This document shows positions 4,850 through 5,754 of a DNA stretch of 5,754 nucleotides, in pieces. A program made the translations under genes and the position numbers. How positions within the stretch are numbered: position 1 is the stretch's first letter; each line of letters opens with the position of its first letter. The notes below the pieces were generated by a model. It ran no database searches, had not been told where the DNA came from, and saw only the letters and a list, made by a program, of their open reading frames with translations. Origin of the DNA: Tissierellia bacterium (GTDB taxonomy: Bacteria > Bacillota > Clostridia > Tissierellales > Tissierellaceae); contig JAAYLY010000006.1 in the NCBI GenBank assembly GCA_012521625.1, positions 1 to 5,754 of the forward strand, read 5' to 3'.

Positions 4850-5353
4850 ATGAGCTACAACTTAAGTCAAAAGGAAAGGTTACTATTAGAAGACCAAAAA
4901 AGTCATGAGGAAGTATGTATAAAGAAGTATACTGAGTATGCTCAAAAGGCCCAATGTCCCCAATTAAAACAGTTATTACAAACTTATGCCCAGGAGGAGC
5001 AGCAACATCTAAATACCATCAACCAACTATTGGCGGGACAAATACCTAGCATGAATCAGCAGGGCTCACAGCAAGGCCAGCAAAGCCAACAGGGTTCCCA
5101 ACAAAGTCAGCAGAATATGCAAGGACAGCAAAATCAGTCATCTAACCAGGGATACAATCAGCAAGATGCCATGCTGTGCAGCGACTTGCTGATGACGGAA
5201 AAATACGTATCAGGGACATACGATACGGCCATCTTTGAATTTAGAAATCCACAAATCAGACAGGTACTTAATCACATCCAAAAAGAAGAGCAGCAACACG
5301 GCGAAGGTATCTTCAACTATATGCAGAGTAAGGGTATGTATAACGTCAAATAG
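4850..5353 (+). CDS. CotF-family spore coat protein with Gln/Ser-rich linker
   Basis: A 167-residue protein of the Coat_F (CotF) family, which has a ferritin-like four-helix fold and is packed into the spore coat. Helices 1-2 span residues 6-62 (KERLLLEDQKSHEEVCIKKY, then AQEEQQHLNTINQLL) and helices 3-4 span 106-160 (AMLCSDLLMTEKYVSG, then QVLNHIQKEEQQHGEGIF). The halves are joined by a 39-residue linker (67-105) of mostly Gln, Ser, Gly and Asn. Each half carries an ExxH motif (E50-H53 and E147-H150) plus an upstream Glu (E20 or E21; E117), the arrangement of ligands in ferritin-like diiron proteins; metal binding in this family is not established to my knowledge. Start supported by GGAGGTG (4838-4844), with 7 bases between GGAGG and ATG. 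It is a single-gene unit ending in a strong terminator. No signal peptide, consistent with mother-cell synthesis. Confidence 0.9.
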   Translation: MSYNLSQKERLLLEDQKSHEEVCIKKYTEYAQKAQCPQLKQLLQTYAQEEQQHLNTINQLLAGQIPSMNQQGSQQGQQSQQGSQQSQQNMQGQQNQSSNQGYNQQDAMLCSDLLMTEKYVSGTYDTAIFEFRNPQIRQVLNHIQKEEQQHGEGIFNYMQSKGMYNVK

Positions 5354-5359
5354 GAGGAA

Positions 5360-5405
5360 GACCAGGATTTATTCAATTAATGAATAATCCTGGTCTATTC
5401 TTTTT
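5360..5405 (+). terminator. Strong rho-independent terminator of the CotF-like gene
   Basis: GACCAGGAT (5360-5368) pairs with ATCCTGGTC (5387-5395). After a one-base bulge, TATTCA (5370-5375) pairs with TGAATA (5381-5386), leaving a 5-base loop. TATTCTTTTT follows. It begins 6 bases after the stop codon and isolates the coat gene from the transporter gene. Confidence 0.92.
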
Positions 5406-5506
5406 ACATAATCCTTATCTATTTTTTTTGAAGCCTAATTCTTTTTCCAACTACCGGATTATAAATTTGAACTTTTAGAAATTTAGAAAAATTATCTTTA
5501 TAGAAA

Positions 5507-5515
5507 TGGTAAAAT
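5507..5515 (+). promoter_or_regulatory. Candidate extended -10 promoter for the transporter gene
   Basis: TG-G-TAAAAT (5507-5515) matches an extended -10 element (TGnTATAAT), with five of six in the hexamer. There is no good -35 at 17 bases, which extended -10 promoters tolerate. It lies 30 bases before the start codon, downstream of the coat-gene terminator. Confidence 0.35.
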
Positions 5516-5545
5516 CTAATATCCTCATTGTAAGGGGGGATAGCC

Positions 5546-5754
5546 ATGTTTTTAAAGGACATATCTTTATCTAGAAAACAGGCCGAAATACTCCTTGCTG
5601 CAGTCACCCTATCCAGGAGTATATCCTTTGTGATGACTAAGATCGGCCTAAGGGAGTTGGATAGGTTTACCCTGTTAGGATATAGATTTACCTTGGCCTT
5701 TATACTACTCCTGCCCCTTGCTTGGAGGAAGCTAAGGGGAATAGATAGGAAAAC
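5546..5754 (+). CDS. EamA/DMT-family transporter, N-terminal part (runs off window)
   Basis: The first 69 residues of a drug/metabolite transporter superfamily (EamA) membrane protein are in view. After a short polar start (MFLKDISLSRKQ) comes a first membrane helix at about 13-33 with the family-type S-x-SFVMTKIGLREL sequence. A second follows at about 41-60 with GYRFTLAFILLLPLAW, matching the conserved yRF-x-lA segment of EamA repeats. Ten-helix EamA proteins of about 300 residues are expected; the rest lies beyond 5754. They export or import small metabolites, and the substrate cannot be told. The start is supported by AAGGGGGGA (5532-5540), 5 bases before ATG. The gene stands alone after the coat-gene terminator. 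Confidence 0.85.
   Translation, partial: MFLKDISLSRKQAEILLAAVTLSRSISFVMTKIGLRELDRFTLLGYRFTLAFILLLPLAWRKLRGIDRK

Noticed and set aside
5048..5164. Short CAG/CAA-rich repeats
   Set aside because: They are explained by the Gln-rich linker of the CotF-like protein; no regular spacing or palindromes as in CRISPR or REP elements.
5419..5607. Minus-strand 62-codon open frame
   Set aside because: It begins with GTG without a good ribosome site, overlaps the start of the well-supported transporter gene on the other strand, and shows no domain-like sequence.

Overview
The window reads like a chromosomal segment of a low-GC, spore-forming, anaerobic Firmicute of the class Clostridia. Codon use is rich in ATA, AGG and TTA/CTA, ribosome binding sites are purine-rich (AGGAGG, GGAGGTG), and the genes include an oxygen/NO-scavenging flavodiiron protein, a CotF-type spore coat protein and two proteins with DUF4183-type domains. 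A Tissierellales-like host is my guess from codon flavour and gene content; nothing here proves it.

Layout. Positions 1-125 are the right end of an IS200/IS605-type (TnpB) element: the last codons of a probable tnpB and the structured 3' end that would form its omega RNA. From 126 to about 475 lies decayed DNA holding two gene relics: a minus-strand coding-like fragment and a plus-strand PAS-domain fragment with an in-frame stop. From 586 to 1812 is an intact class A flavodiiron protein. It ends at a hairpin terminator that also contains the stop codon of the convergent gene.

From about 3161 down to 1887 (minus) is a 424-residue protein with three copies of a DUF4183-like module around an unassigned central domain. 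Just upstream of it (3610-3236, minus) is a single-domain DUF4183 protein, with a perfect 9-bp hairpin between the two. Further upstream on the minus strand are a terminator (about 3740-3767), a start-less relic of a cyclic 2,3-diphosphoglycerate synthetase-like protein (3779-3991), and an intact zinc-dependent phospholipase C homologue (4697-3981) that lacks a signal peptide. Diverging from it is the CotF-like coat protein (4850-5353) with a Gln/Ser-rich linker, followed by a strong terminator and the start of an EamA/DMT-family transporter that runs off the window.

How the genes fit together. The stretch 1887-5353 looks like a small spore-envelope neighbourhood: two DUF4183 proteins, one ferritin-like coat protein and one possibly cytoplasmic phospholipase. 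The flavodiiron gene is an independent oxidative/nitrosative defence unit. I see no CRISPR array, no tRNA or rRNA and no phage module. The least described items are the three-module DUF4183 architecture, the phospholipase without the N-terminal Trp ligand, and the mosaic of gene relics beside the TnpB element and beside the phospholipase gene.
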